Shown here piece after piece: positions 16,582-25,316 of a stretch of 64,000 nt of DNA. Origin of the DNA: JAMQKA01 sp043951865 (GTDB lineage: Bacteria; Bacteroidota; Rhodothermia; Balneolales; Balneolaceae); assembly GCF_043951865.1 (NCBI RefSeq), contig NZ_JBINJF010000011.1, positions 72,523 to 136,522 of the forward strand, in the 5' to 3' direction. The notes under the pieces were generated by a model that was given only the letters and a program-made list of their open reading frames with translations, was not told where the DNA came from and did no database searches. The position numbers were made by a program, and so were the translations under genes. Every line of letters begins with the position of its first letter. Within the stretch, counting starts at the first letter, position 1.

Positions 16582-17472
16582 ATGGCAGTACTTTTCTTAT
16601 TTATTGACGGAGTTGGACTGGGAGAAACCGCCCCGAAAAATCCTTTTTCAAAAAATAGGTATACCGGGTTTGAGGCGATGTCTGGTGGACAGCCGTTTAC
16701 CAGGGATGCGCATTCTATTTTGTCTGACGGGCACCTTTTTAAAGGCATTGATGCTACGCTTGGGGTGGAGGGGCTCCCCCAAAGTGGAACTGGTCAGGCC
16801 ACCCTGTTTACCGGCCGGAATGCAGCGCGGGTTGTAGGCCGTCACTTCGGACCATTCCCCCATTCCAAGACAAAGCCGTTGCTCAGGGACTACAGTATCT
16901 TTAAAAAGGCCACGGAGAGAGGAAAAAGTTGTGTCTTTATGAATGCGTATCCCGACATTTTTTTTCGACGTTCTGAGCAGAACAATCGATGGAGCTGTAC
17001 TACCCTGATGACCAAAAGTGCGGGGATACCGCTGCATACCGTGGAGGACCTGAAAAAGGGCAAGGCAATTACAGCAGAAATAACACAACAGGCCTGGCGG
17101 GAACAGCTGGCGATAGAGATACCGGAAATAGATCCCGGGGAGGCGGCTGAACGGATGCTTAACCAGGCCCGCAGCCATGATATTGTACTTTACGAATATT
17201 ACCTGACCGACAAGGCGGGACATACCCAGAGTGAAGCGGAGGCCGGCAAGGTGATTAGCCGGTTTAGTGCGTTCCTGGAATACCTGATTCGGAACAGGAA
17301 CGATGAAGATACCCTGTTGCTAAGCAGTGATCATGGCAATATTGAGGACCTTTCAACCAAAACGCATACGTTTAACGAGGTGCCGCTGTTTGCAGAAGGG
17401 CCGGCCGCCGGAGCATTCAGGGATGTTGGCAGTATCCGGGATATTGCACCCGTTATTCTGCAGGTGGTTTAA
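16582..17472 (+). CDS. Metalloenzyme of the phosphoglycerate mutase/alkaline phosphatase superfamily
   Basis: A 296-residue cytoplasmic protein. The N-terminal LFLFIDGVGLGE supplies the first metal Asp. The Gly-Thr-Gly of LPQSGTGQATLFTG is the place of the nucleophile, and LLSSDHGNIEDLSTKTHTFNEVPL gives the remaining metal ligands (Asp-His and a later His). These are the marks of cofactor-independent phosphoglycerate mutase relatives. The protein is much shorter than true iPGM (about 510), so it lacks the phosphotransferase insertion and is probably a phosphatase or sugar phosphomutase of unknown substrate. Cotranscribed with dtd. Confidence 0.83.
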   Translation: MAVLFLFIDGVGLGETAPKNPFSKNRYTGFEAMSGGQPFTRDAHSILSDGHLFKGIDATLGVEGLPQSGTGQATLFTGRNAARVVGRHFGPFPHSKTKPLLRDYSIFKKATERGKSCVFMNAYPDIFFRRSEQNNRWSCTTLMTKSAGIPLHTVEDLKKGKAITAEITQQAWREQLAIEIPEIDPGEAAERMLNQARSHDIVLYEYYLTDKAGHTQSEAEAGKVISRFSAFLEYLIRNRNDEDTLLLSSDHGNIEDLSTKTHTFNEVPLFAEGPAAGAFRDVGSIRDIAPVILQVV

Positions 17473-17730
17473 CAGTTGCTGCTGCCGGGATCTGGGTGGG
17501 GATATGGAAAATGGGCACCAAAACTTTTTTGAGGAGCCTTAAAAAGAATTGTGCTGTATTCCTTAAACCAGCCAATACACGGGGGGGGTACTAGTGTTAT
17601 GACCACTAAATTCGTTAAGTAGCCAAACAGTTATTTGGGCGTACTACATTCCCCAAACCTCCTTCAAAGGGGGAATTCTTGCCCATTTTATGCTACTTAC
17701 TTTACTGTACTTTTTAAGTGGTGAGTACAG

Positions 17731-17955
17731 TAGCCGGTATTTCTCACGATAATGTATGCACAAATCAGGTACCCTGATGGCAGGCAGCATCTTACATCAT
17801 ATTGTGACGACCTTTTTATTTGACAGGTAATAAAAAGGAGATTTGTCTCAGCTGCGTTAAAAGGGAAATAACCGGTTCAACGTACAAAGCTACGTCTGCG
17901 CGGCCATTTTCCCTTTGCCTTGCTGAAGAACAAATTTTTTGAGAGATCCAGGCTA
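17731..17955 (-). repeat. Repeat family C (MITE-like), copy C1
   Basis: About 225 bp with imperfect terminal inverted repeats (left TAGCCGGTATTTCTCACG, right GAGAGATCCAGGCTA). Inside are CAGCTGCGTT, then a hairpin arm AAAGGGAAAT, a variable loop, the returning arm ATTTTCCCTTT and GCCTTGCTGAAGAA. It matches C2 at 33085-33316 in inverse orientation. Its last bases touch the adk stop codon region. The remainder of the gap (17473-17730) shows nothing I recognise. Confidence 0.75.
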
Positions 17956-18510
17956 GCTTTCCAGCGTATCTCTGATTCTCCCGAAAATCTCTTCAATGGA
18001 TCCAACCCCGTCGATTTTTTCTGCTTTGCCCTGCTTCTGGTAGTATTGCAGAACCGGTGCGGTTTCGTTGTGATAAACTTCAAGACGGTTTTTGACGCCT
18101 TCTTCAGTATCGTCAGAGCGACCCTCACCACGGCTTAAAATTCGTTTGATCAGCTCTTCCTCCGGCACTTCCAGCACTAAAAAAGCATCCAGCGACTGGT
18201 TATTCTTTTCCAATATTGCGTCAAAAGCCTCTGCCTGGGGAACAGTACGGGGAAACCCGTCCAGGATGTAGCCGTCCCTGTAATCATCTTTTTTGAGCTC
18301 CTCTTCTACCAGGTCGACCACTGTGTCATCCGGGACCAGATCACCGGCATCAAGGATGGCTTTTACTTTTTTGCCCAGTTCCGTCTCGTTTTTGATGGCA
18401 GTTCTAAATATTTCTCCGGTAGAAAGATGGGGAATATGGTACTCCTCGGCTATTTTGGCAGCTTGTGTTCCCTTGCCGGCGCCTGGAGGCCCGAAAATGA
18501 TGACTCGCAT
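17953..18510 (-). CDS. adk: Adenylate kinase
   Basis: Balances ATP, ADP and AMP. The 185-residue chain has the P-loop GPPGAGKGTQ (residues 7-16), LSTGEIFR for AMP binding, DGFPRTVPQAEAF near residue 85 and the short LID form with RGEGRSDD; there is no zinc-binding LID insert. This short form is usual in Bacteroidota. The stop codon is immediately beside the end of repeat C1. Two hundred and sixty-five bases upstream, to the next gene, show no clear feature. Confidence 0.96.
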   Translation of the reverse strand: MRVIIFGPPGAGKGTQAAKIAEEYHIPHLSTGEIFRTAIKNETELGKKVKAILDAGDLVPDDTVVDLVEEELKKDDYRDGYILDGFPRTVPQAEAFDAILEKNNQSLDAFLVLEVPEEELIKRILSRGEGRSDDTEEGVKNRLEVYHNETAPVLQYYQKQGKAEKIDGVGSIEEIFGRIRDTLES

Positions 18511-18775
18511 TCTGTATTAGGTATGTTAAGGATTCAAATTGAAGTTGAGAAGATAGGGTAAAAGGCCTGTACATTCAATTTTAAACGAGTGAGTGACAGA
18601 CGACACGAGATGAAAGGGGAGGCGGCAGCCAGTTGTAAATAAATTAGTTCAAAAATGTATTATTATGTTCATCTTAATTTATTCCTGGTATAATAGTCCG
18701 GTGAAGTACTCGTGGGAGACCAGGTTCAATCGCGGATAAACGCCGTGAGAATCTTTAAATCCATCGGCGGTAACT

Positions 18776-19135
18776 TCAGGATTTATTGCGCGTGTCCTTT
18801 ATGAAGGAGAGGGTATTGTCGGAGTCTTTTTCAAGAACAATGGAAAGGGAATCAAACCAGATGCGGATCAGGTTGATAACGACGGCGTATTCTTCATAAT
18901 CCTTTTTGGAGTCGATAGATAGTTTGGTCTCGATCTCTTGTTCAAGCGTTTCAACCTCTGCTGTGCTATAACCTAATTTTTGCGCTATTTCGTCGCTTTT
19001 GTACCCATTGGATACCAATATCAGCAGTTGAATTTCCTGATCAGTCAGGCTATCCAGTTTATCTCCATATTCTTCAATGAATCGATGAAGATTGGATACC
19101 TTGTTGGAGAGTTTATTTAAGTTGTTATTTACCAT
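18776..19135 (-). CDS. LuxR-type HTH protein, single domain
   Basis: A 119-residue protein whose middle (about 40-95) is a LuxR/GerE helix-turn-helix: LTDQEIQLLILVSNGYKSDEIAQKLGYS, then ETLEQEIETKL. There is no receiver or sensor domain; the N-terminus is a short helical stretch and the C-terminal 35 residues look helical and hydrophobic. The ATG at 19135 is chosen; a TTG at 19174 would add 13 residues. It stands alone between adk and a permease gene. What it regulates cannot be told from the sequence. Confidence 0.65.
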   Translation of the reverse strand: MVNNNLNKLSNKVSNLHRFIEEYGDKLDSLTDQEIQLLILVSNGYKSDEIAQKLGYSTAEVETLEQEIETKLSIDSKKDYEEYAVVINLIRIWFDSLSIVLEKDSDNTLSFIKDTRNKS

Positions 19136-19560
19136 TGGTGCAATCGATTTTGATTGTGTGTTACCCACAGGCAAAGTATCCGAATTAATATGCAGTACCC
19201 TTGCGAGATGGCTGCAAAAGTTAAAAATTGTTCAATTTCAGCAGATCCCAGGCAGGAACCCGCTGAATAGAGTTGAAGAAGAACTATATAAGTAGTTTTT
19301 CTTCTTCCGGGACTACAGTAATCTTAGTTCTTGTGAATATTGTTCTCTCTGTATTGTAAAGAAAATCATTTATGTATCTATAATATCTACTATCAGTTAA
19401 ATTAGGACAATTATAAATTTAAAAAAGTTAAAATATTATAACTTGTTTATTTGAGATGTTTATTTGTGAATAAACTGTTTAGTGAGAAGTAAAATATTCG
19501 TGCGGCAGGGCCTGCAAATCGTGAATGGAACCGTGCCGCATAATTCCTATCTTAGCTGTC
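19136..19560. other. Intergenic stretch without recognised feature
   Basis: About 420 bases, AT-rich from 19290 to 19500, between the divergent LuxR-type gene and the permease gene. It must contain both promoters. I see no hairpin terminator, repeat or RNA gene. Confidence 0.5.
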
Positions 19561-20787
19561 ATGGAAACCACCGGCTACATAGCGCGCAGATATCTTTTTT
19601 CAAAAAAACACATTTCGCTGATATCGACCCTTACGATGATCAGTATTACCGGTATCACCATAGGAACGGCCCTGCTGATTGTCGTGCTCTCGGTTTTCAA
19701 CGGTTTTTTTGATGTGATAAAGGGACTGCTACTCTCCTATGATCCCGATATTCGTATTCAATCGGAGACATCGACGGAGCTGGTTCATGATCCGGAGCTG
19801 TTGCAGGAACTGGAATCGATACCCGAGGTTATGGCAGCGGCTCCCTATATATCAGATAAGGCGCTGCTGGCCCATGAAGGCAACCAGGACCAGGTCGTGG
19901 ATATTCGGGGGATCCGCAAAGCGGACTTTTTCCGGCTCAACCAGGCAGACAGTATGATCACGAGCGGAACATTTGATTTTTCCGTACGCGATAAAAAGCC
20001 GGGAATGTTGATGAGCGAACAGCAGCTCAGTCAACTGGGACTGGATGTGGGAGATGAGGCGGCGTTGCTCAGTGCGGAGGGAATGCGGAAGTCGCTCACC
20101 CAGTTTTCATTTCCGCGAATCTACCGGTTTGAGATCAGGGGGGCATACTTTATGCAGCAGGTCGTAAGCCAGCCGGTTGTGTACATCGATCTTGAAGCGG
20201 CCCAGCGGCTGTTCGACTACCGTAGCAGGATTACGGGCATAGATCTGCGGCTGACCGACAGCGACCTTGCGAGCTCCGTCAAAGAGGAGATCGAATCCAG
20301 GCTGGGCCCCGGGTACCAGATATCGACCTGGTATGATCTTCAAAAACCGCTTTATGATGTGATGCTGTTGGAAAAATGGGGTTCCTACCTGATTTTGATG
20401 ATTATCGTATTGGTGGCCGTGTTGAATATCGTGGGATCACTGACGATGATTGTAATTCAGAAAAACCGGGATATCGGAATTCTGTCAACCATGGGACTCT
20501 CGCCCGACAGGATTAAGAGCATTTTTATAAAACAGGGGATCTATATCGGCCTTATTGGTTGCGGCATTGGGGGATCACTCGGGTTGCTTCTGAGCTGGCT
20601 GCAGAAAGAATATGGACTGATCAAGCTATCCTCAGCCTTTATCATTGATGCCTATCCCGCAAGTATCGACATGGTTGATGTGGGGATCATACTGTCAGGT
20701 ACGCTGCTGCTGTGCCTGGCGGCCAGCTGGTATCCGGCCCGGCGCGCCTCCCGGGTAGAACCGGCTGATGCCATACGGTACGAGTAG
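19561..20787 (+). CDS. LolC/LolE-type ABC transporter permease
   Basis: A 408-residue inner-membrane protein of the FtsX/LolE family. It starts METTGYIARRYLFSKK, the family N-terminus, followed by a first membrane segment (about 25-50), a large periplasmic domain (about 55-265) and three more segments at about 280-310, 330-355 and 375-395 (FtsX domain). The ending PARRASRVEPADAIRYE is typical. It likely works in lipoprotein sorting to the outer membrane with an unlinked ATPase. The ATG at 19561 gives the conserved N-terminus, better than the TTG or ATG start 12 codons upstream. Confidence 0.88.
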   Translation: METTGYIARRYLFSKKHISLISTLTMISITGITIGTALLIVVLSVFNGFFDVIKGLLLSYDPDIRIQSETSTELVHDPELLQELESIPEVMAAAPYISDKALLAHEGNQDQVVDIRGIRKADFFRLNQADSMITSGTFDFSVRDKKPGMLMSEQQLSQLGLDVGDEAALLSAEGMRKSLTQFSFPRIYRFEIRGAYFMQQVVSQPVVYIDLEAAQRLFDYRSRITGIDLRLTDSDLASSVKEEIESRLGPGYQISTWYDLQKPLYDVMLLEKWGSYLILMIIVLVAVLNIVGSLTMIVIQKNRDIGILSTMGLSPDRIKSIFIKQGIYIGLIGCGIGGSLGLLLSWLQKEYGLIKLSSAFIIDAYPASIDMVDVGIILSGTLLLCLAASWYPARRASRVEPADAIRYE

Positions 20788-21015
20788 CACCCCATTTTAA
20801 AATCCGCATTCCAGGCATGAAGGAGTATGAATAGTGGGCTGCACCCGGTCGAACCGTTTCTCTCTACCGGGATAACGGGTCTCATAGGACAGGGAATATG
20901 GGGAGGCGTTCAGCGGCAGATTGTGTATTTGAACTGGAATGCTTCCTTTATCCTGTAAAACAGGAATAAATCATAGCTCCGCACCCAAATCTTCTGGGCA
21001 GGTCGAGCATGAAAA

Positions 21016-21050
21016 GAAAAAGGGAGCGAGGAATCAGCTCGCCCCCTTTT
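21016..21050. terminator. Hairpin terminator, probably bidirectional
   Basis: AAAAAGGGAGCGAG, a six-base loop, then CTCGCCCCCTTTT form a strong stem flanked by A-run and T-run. It lies between the convergent permease and marR genes and can serve both. Confidence 0.75.
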
Positions 21051-21130
21051 AGGGATTAATGGAAATGTTTACTAGGGAAATAAACACAAATATCCATCAT
21101 ATAGGATACATTAACTACACGGGCCATAGA

Positions 21131-21589
21131 TTATTGTGTGTTTTTTTCCTGGAGGCCCAATTTTTTACAAATATCCGCCAGTTGCTTTTTTTCCCGCCTT
21201 GAAAGCACAGAAAATTCATTTTTGATCACCTCCAGGTGCTTTGGAAAAAAAGACTGGATAAACTGTTCTCCTTCGTCGGTAAGGTGAATTAATACCGAGC
21301 GGCGATCTTCGGGATCGCGATGTCGTTCCACATAACCGCACCGCTCCAGGTTGTCAATGACCATGGTGATATTTCCGCCGCTTTTGAGGAGTTTTTCCCC
21401 CAGTGATTTTTGATTCAGTGGACCCAGGTGGAGAAGGGCCTCCAGCACCCCAAACTGGCTTACCGTAATATCGGCATCCGCCAGGTGGCGATTGAGGCGC
21501 GAGTTGATCGACTCGGTGGCACGCATCAGCTTGATAAATGCATTTAACGTTTCTTTTTCTTCTTCGGTCCCTTTATAGTGCGTACCCAT
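21131..21589 (-). CDS. MarR family transcriptional regulator
   Basis: A 152-residue winged-helix regulator. The DNA-binding core is about residues 35-105: ITVSQFGVLEALLHLGPLNQ, then LGEKLLKSGGNITMVIDNLE (recognition helix) and the wing RHRDPEDRRSVLIHLTDEG, which holds the conserved Asp-Arg-Arg. MarR proteins usually sense small phenolic or oxidising ligands. A perfect palindrome 40 bases upstream suggests autoregulation. Downstream of tyrS in the same direction but with a 137-base gap. Confidence 0.9.
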   Translation of the reverse strand: MGTHYKGTEEEKETLNAFIKLMRATESINSRLNRHLADADITVSQFGVLEALLHLGPLNQKSLGEKLLKSGGNITMVIDNLERCGYVERHRDPEDRRSVLIHLTDEGEQFIQSFFPKHLEVIKNEFSVLSRREKKQLADICKKLGLQEKNTQ

Positions 21590-21628
21590 TCTGTTGCGGT
21601 CTTACTGGCGATTTAGTGTAAATCAATA

Positions 21629-21643
21629 TATCAGAATCTGATA
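21629..21643. promoter_or_regulatory. Candidate MarR operator palindrome
   Basis: TATCAG-AAT-CTGATA is a perfect 6-3-6 inverted repeat 40 bases upstream of the marR start codon. Size and position fit a MarR-dimer operator; assignment is inference. Confidence 0.5.
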
Positions 21644-21725
21644 GGAATGCAATCGCCCGACCGGGAAAGAAAAAATAAACTGGTAATCAGGAATTGAGAT
21701 GTCGTTTAATAGTACCCGTGATTTC

Positions 21726-22940
21726 TTACTTGCTTTTCAGGTAACAAAAATTGCGCTTTCCGACCTTTAGAACCAGTTCGGTGTTTTCTTCAAAGCTGAC
21801 ACGATAGCCTTTGTCGGTGATCTTTTCATCATCGATCGATACCCCCCCCTGCTTAATCAGCCGTTTGGTTTGACCGTTACTTTCGGTGAATCCCGTGTCG
21901 GCAATGATATCGAGCAGCCGCACCTCTGATCCCGCCTCATACTCATATGTGGGCGCTTCGTCGGAGATCTCCTTGTTGATCACCGTTTGCTCAAAATAGT
22001 TGCGCGCCTCTTTTGCCGCGGAGCCCCCGTGGTACATCGCGGTGAGGGTGAAAGCCAGATCGTGTTTGGCATTGCGGGGATCCTCCTCGGCTTTCTTTTT
22101 ATATTTCGGCAGGTCATCGACCGGAATGTCGGTAATCAGTTCAAACCACGGATAGATCAGGTCATCGGGAATGGAAAGCACCTTGCCGTACATGTCGTTG
22201 GCCTCTTCGGTGATGCCGATGTAGTTGTCATAGGATTTCGACATCTTTTTGGTCCCGTCTGTTCCCACCAGCAGGGGCATCATCAGGCAGATTTGCGGCT
22301 CCTGCCCGTCATCTTTCTGGAGTTCGCGACCCACCAGCAAGTTAAACTTCTGATCGGTCCCGCCCAGCTCCACATCGGAGCGCAGGTGCACGGAGTCCTG
22401 TCCCTGGGCCAGCGGGTAGAGGAATTCGTGCAGCGAAATCGGTTCATTGGCTTCAAAACGCCTGGAAAAGTCATCCCGCTCAATCATTCGGGCCACCGTC
22501 AGCTTGGACGCCAGCTTTATTACATCCTGAAAATGCATGGTTCCGAGCCAGTCAGAATTGTAAACGATGGTGGTTTTGTCCTCGTCCAGGATCTGTGTAG
22601 CCTGCTCGAGATAGGTTTCGGCATTTTCTTTGATCTCCACTTCGGAGAGGGCCGGCCGGGTCTCGTTTTGACCGGTGGGGTCGCCAATCATGGCCGTAAA
22701 GTCGCCGATAATAAGGATTGCCTCGTGCCCCAGGTCCTGGAACTGGCGCAGCTTCCGCAGGATCACCGAATGACCCAGGTGCAGGTCGGGCCGGGTGGGG
22801 TCGCAGCCCAGCTTGATTTTCAGGGGCTGATTGTTCTTTTTGGATTTTTCCAGTTTTTCCACCAGTTCTTCCTCGGGAACGATCTCAACCGTTCCGCGCC
22901 GTATCACTTCCAGTTGCTCATCTACAGGTAAAAAAGGCAT
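21726..22940 (-). CDS. tyrS: Tyrosyl-tRNA synthetase
   Basis: Class I aminoacyl-tRNA synthetase, 404 residues. The HIGH-like motif is HLGHSVIL near residue 54, the Tyr pocket shows the GDFTAMIGDPTG stretch, and KKMSKSYDNYIG near residue 233 is the KMSKS loop. The last 60 residues are an S4 RNA-binding domain (TKRLIKQGGVSIDDEKI). This is the TyrZ-like (short-motif) bacterial type. It is separated from cvpA by 160 bases with no recognised feature. Confidence 0.96.
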   Translation of the reverse strand: MPFLPVDEQLEVIRRGTVEIVPEEELVEKLEKSKKNNQPLKIKLGCDPTRPDLHLGHSVILRKLRQFQDLGHEAILIIGDFTAMIGDPTGQNETRPALSEVEIKENAETYLEQATQILDEDKTTIVYNSDWLGTMHFQDVIKLASKLTVARMIERDDFSRRFEANEPISLHEFLYPLAQGQDSVHLRSDVELGGTDQKFNLLVGRELQKDDGQEPQICLMMPLLVGTDGTKKMSKSYDNYIGITEEANDMYGKVLSIPDDLIYPWFELITDIPVDDLPKYKKKAEEDPRNAKHDLAFTLTAMYHGGSAAKEARNYFEQTVINKEISDEAPTYEYEAGSEVRLLDIIADTGFTESNGQTKRLIKQGGVSIDDEKITDKGYRVSFEENTELVLKVGKRNFCYLKSK

Positions 22941-23101
22941 CTAAATAACTATTTTCTTAAACTTGAACGTGTTGTGTTTATTGAAATCCTGAGAACCGCT
23001 TGCTTGCCAGCACCATTAAAACGGGACAAAGCCGGGATTTCAGGGCGTGAACCAGTAGTTTGGGGGTTGGTATTTGTACCTGAAATTGCTCATTGCGTTT
23101 G

Positions 23102-23659
23102 TTACTGATCCAGTGTAGGGAAATTTTGTATCGGATTGTACTCATCCAGGGTTTTGTGGATGGTGTCGGAAAAATTTTCCGCCCCGGGCCACGCCGAGGC
23201 CACCAGGTCATAGGCCAGCGGTGCCAGGTATACGATATTTGAGTAGGTTACAGACTCGTTCCGGACCTCTTCTGAAGGCTGGTTAAAGCCCGCCAGTATT
23301 AAAAGGATGGCGCTAATGACAATTCCGCTTTTCAGCACACCGAACGCCATGCCCGATATGCGGTTTATGAAATTTAGATTCACTGCCTCCAGCATCTTCC
23401 TGGAGAGGTGGGCGATCACCTGTACCACTACGATGGTCCCGATAAACAGGATGGCACCGGAGATAAAGGGAATATAAGATTCATCACCGCCAAAAAACGG
23501 GCCGATCAGCTTGTTTAGCGTATCCATGTATTCAAAGGTAAGGAACACGGCCAGCACAATGCCCGCGATGCTGAGCACTTCTTTTATAAGGCCGTTGACA
23601 AATCCACGATAGGCAAAATAGAGGAGAGGAAGTAGTATAATCAGATCTAGCAGATTCAT
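23102..23659 (-). CDS. CvpA family membrane protein
   Basis: A 185-residue inner-membrane protein with four hydrophobic segments and the family N-terminus LLDLIILLPLLYFAYRGFVNG. The characteristic GFVNGLIKEVLSIAG and GMAFGVLKSGIVISA blocks are present. In Escherichia coli CvpA is linked to envelope stress and colicin V release; the molecular role is unclear. It follows yqeY by ten bases and is likely cotranscribed with it. Confidence 0.88.
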   Translation of the reverse strand: MNLLDLIILLPLLYFAYRGFVNGLIKEVLSIAGIVLAVFLTFEYMDTLNKLIGPFFGGDESYIPFISGAILFIGTIVVVQVIAHLSRKMLEAVNLNFINRISGMAFGVLKSGIVISAILLILAGFNQPSEEVRNESVTYSNIVYLAPLAYDLVASAWPGAENFSDTIHKTLDEYNPIQNFPTLDQ

Positions 23660-23669
23660 GCCTGGCGGG

Positions 23670-24125
23670 TTAAGAGAGCTCTTCTTTCACCACCTTGCTG
23701 ACAAGGCTGCCCTCGGCTTGCCCTTTCAGTTCGCTCATCATCACGCCCATTACCTTGCCCATGTCCGCCATATTTTCGGCTCCGAGCTCTTCAATTTTTT
23801 GACGGGCGATATCGCGGATTTCCTCTTCAGAAAGCATCTCCGGAAGGTACGATTCTATAATATCCAGCTCCTTCTGCTCGCTGGCCACCAGGTCATCGCG
23901 GCCGCCCTCCCTGAACTGCTCGATCGATTCCTTGCGCTGTTTGGCGGCTTTCATAAGCACTTCGGTCACCTGCTCGTCGGAGAGGGAGGCTTCGCCCCCT
24001 TTGCGCTCGCTGATTTCCCGCTCCAGCAGCTTGGATTTGATGGATCGCAGTACCTTCAGGCGATCTTTTTCCTTGTTTTTCATCGCCTCTTTTAGGTCTG
24101 ACAAAATCTGATCCTGGATAGACAT
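23670..24125 (-). CDS. GatB/YqeY domain protein
   Basis: A 151-residue stand-alone YqeY protein, related to the tRNA-binding tail of the amidotransferase subunit GatB. It opens with SIQDQILSDLKEAMKNKEKDRLKVLRSI-type helices, has RKESIEQFREGGRDDLVASEQ near residue 80 and ends with the helical VMGVMMSELKGQAEGSLVS motif. Its function is unproven. Upstream of cvpA with a ten-base gap. Confidence 0.92.
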   Translation of the reverse strand: MSIQDQILSDLKEAMKNKEKDRLKVLRSIKSKLLEREISERKGGEASLSDEQVTEVLMKAAKQRKESIEQFREGGRDDLVASEQKELDIIESYLPEMLSEEEIRDIARQKIEELGAENMADMGKVMGVMMSELKGQAEGSLVSKVVKEELS

Positions 24126-24293
24126 GGTACTGAATTGTTAGTTACAGGTTATAAAGTTGAAGGTTTAAGGCTGCAAATGTACACTAAGTTGTAACATTCA
24201 ACCTGAAACCCAAACAGCAGTAAGAAACTTCATCCCTAAAGAGGCTCTTTTTCCTCAGGGATGCGTAACTGCAACAAGGGCAAATATGGAAGC

Positions 24294-24330
24294 AAAAAAA
24301 AGGTTGCATCATCAAAACAGATGCAACCCC
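24294..24330 (-). terminator. Rho-independent terminator of the rpmB-rpmG-DUF4295 operon
   Basis: Read on the minus strand: GGTTGCATC, nine-base loop, GATGCAACC, then a run of eight T. A textbook terminator 24 bases after the stop codon of the DUF4295 gene. Confidence 0.88.
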
Positions 24331-24353
24331 GGAAAACGCTGCTGAATTAAAAC

Positions 24354-24527
24354 TTAACGCTCTTTATTTTGGCTGATGAAATTGCGCACCTCATCTTCAT
24401 CCACCATCGCCTCTTTGAAAGCGTACTTTCCGCGGGTCGACTTGGTAGAGATAATGACTTTCGCCATTTTGCGATGAGCGCCTTTCAGCTTCTGTGCTTC
24501 TTCACCAAAAACTTGCTTTTTAGCCAT
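24354..24527 (-). CDS. DUF4295 family small basic protein
   Basis: A 57-residue basic protein that begins MAKKQVFGEEAQKLKG and has VIISTKSTRGKYAFKEAMV followed by EDEVRNFI. The second half matches the DUF4295 pattern found in Bacteroidota right after rpmB and rpmG. The position, size and charge suggest a ribosome-associated protein, and I recall a related protein being seen in a Flavobacterium ribosome structure, but I cannot verify that here. Ten bases after rpmG and directly followed by a terminator. Confidence 0.82.
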   Translation of the reverse strand: MAKKQVFGEEAQKLKGAHRKMAKVIISTKSTRGKYAFKEAMVDEDEVRNFISQNKER

Positions 24528-24537
24528 GACTCAATCT

Positions 24538-24702
24538 CTATTTAATTTCTTTATGGATAGTGTGTTTGCGTAGTACCGGGTTGTATTTGCGCAGCTCCAG
24601 CCGGTCCGGATTGTTGCGCTTGTTTTTCGTGGTTACATACCGCGAAGAACCCGGCTTTTCGGTGCATTCCAAAATAACCTGGACTCTATTTCCTTTAGCC
24701 AT
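24538..24702 (-). CDS. rpmG: Ribosomal protein bL33
   Basis: A 54-residue large-subunit protein: MAKGNRVQVILECTE, SSRYVTTKNKRNNPDRLELRK-type core and LRKHTIHKEIK end. The zinc-ribbon Cys pairs are absent except one Cys (residue 13), so this is the zinc-free form. It lies between rpmB and the DUF4295 gene, the usual Bacteroidota order. Confidence 0.95.
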   Translation of the reverse strand: MAKGNRVQVILECTEKPGSSRYVTTKNKRNNPDRLELRKYNPVLRKHTIHKEIK

Positions 24703-24783
24703 AGTGTTGATTGGTTATTGGTTGTCAGTTAATCGTTATTCGGGCCTGCAGTTGCTTGGAATACGAATTAACCAAAAACAAAA

Positions 24784-25029
24784 TTAGATGTCTTTTATGA
24801 GGGTACCTTTTTTTCGTGCTTCCTTCAGTACCGCACTAATTCCCTTTTTGTTGATCGTCCGGAGTGTTTTTGCAGAAACTTTCAACGTCACCCACTTGTC
24901 TTCCTCGGGTACATAAAACTTCTTTTTCTGCAAGTTCTGATGGAACCGGTGCTTGGTCTTGTTGTTGGATTTAGAGGACCGGTATCCGTTCTGCGGCCCT
25001 TTACCCGTAATGTCATCTTTACGTGCCAT
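24784..25029 (-). CDS. rpmB: Ribosomal protein bL28
   Basis: An 81-residue large-subunit protein beginning MARKDDITGKGPQNGYRSSK, with HRFHQNLQKKKFYVPEE and VSAKTLRTINKKGI, all standard bL28 segments. It has no CXXC pairs at the N-terminus. First gene of the rpmB-rpmG-DUF4295 operon, divergent from gyrB. Confidence 0.96.
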   Translation of the reverse strand: MARKDDITGKGPQNGYRSSKSNNKTKHRFHQNLQKKKFYVPEEDKWVTLKVSAKTLRTINKKGISAVLKEARKKGTLIKDI

Positions 25030-25316
25030 AATACTTCAAAAACGTGGTTTATATCTGTTTTGAAAGAGACCGGTAAAATATGCGTATTGGATAAAAAGAT
25101 CAACGTTTCTTTTGAAGGAATAATTTTTTGATATTTGGCTCTTCAAAACGGCACCAGACCGTTCAAAACCTGTCATGCGGACGGTCTTTAAAACGGATTA
25201 GAGCGCACATCTTTATGTGCGGCGGTAGCGACTGTCGCTTACTTTGAATTGGCCTTTATAAACACTATTTTCAGGCGTCAAAACGATTATTTTAACCACT
25301 ATTCAACCCCTTATAT

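Noticed and set aside
18700..18760. A tRNA-like stretch (GGAGACCAGGTTCAATCG)
   Set aside because: The T-loop-like bases are there but no acceptor, D or anticodon stem can be formed.
25140..25316. Riboswitch upstream of gyrB
   Set aside because: Only two short simple hairpins are visible, with no match to a known riboswitch layout.
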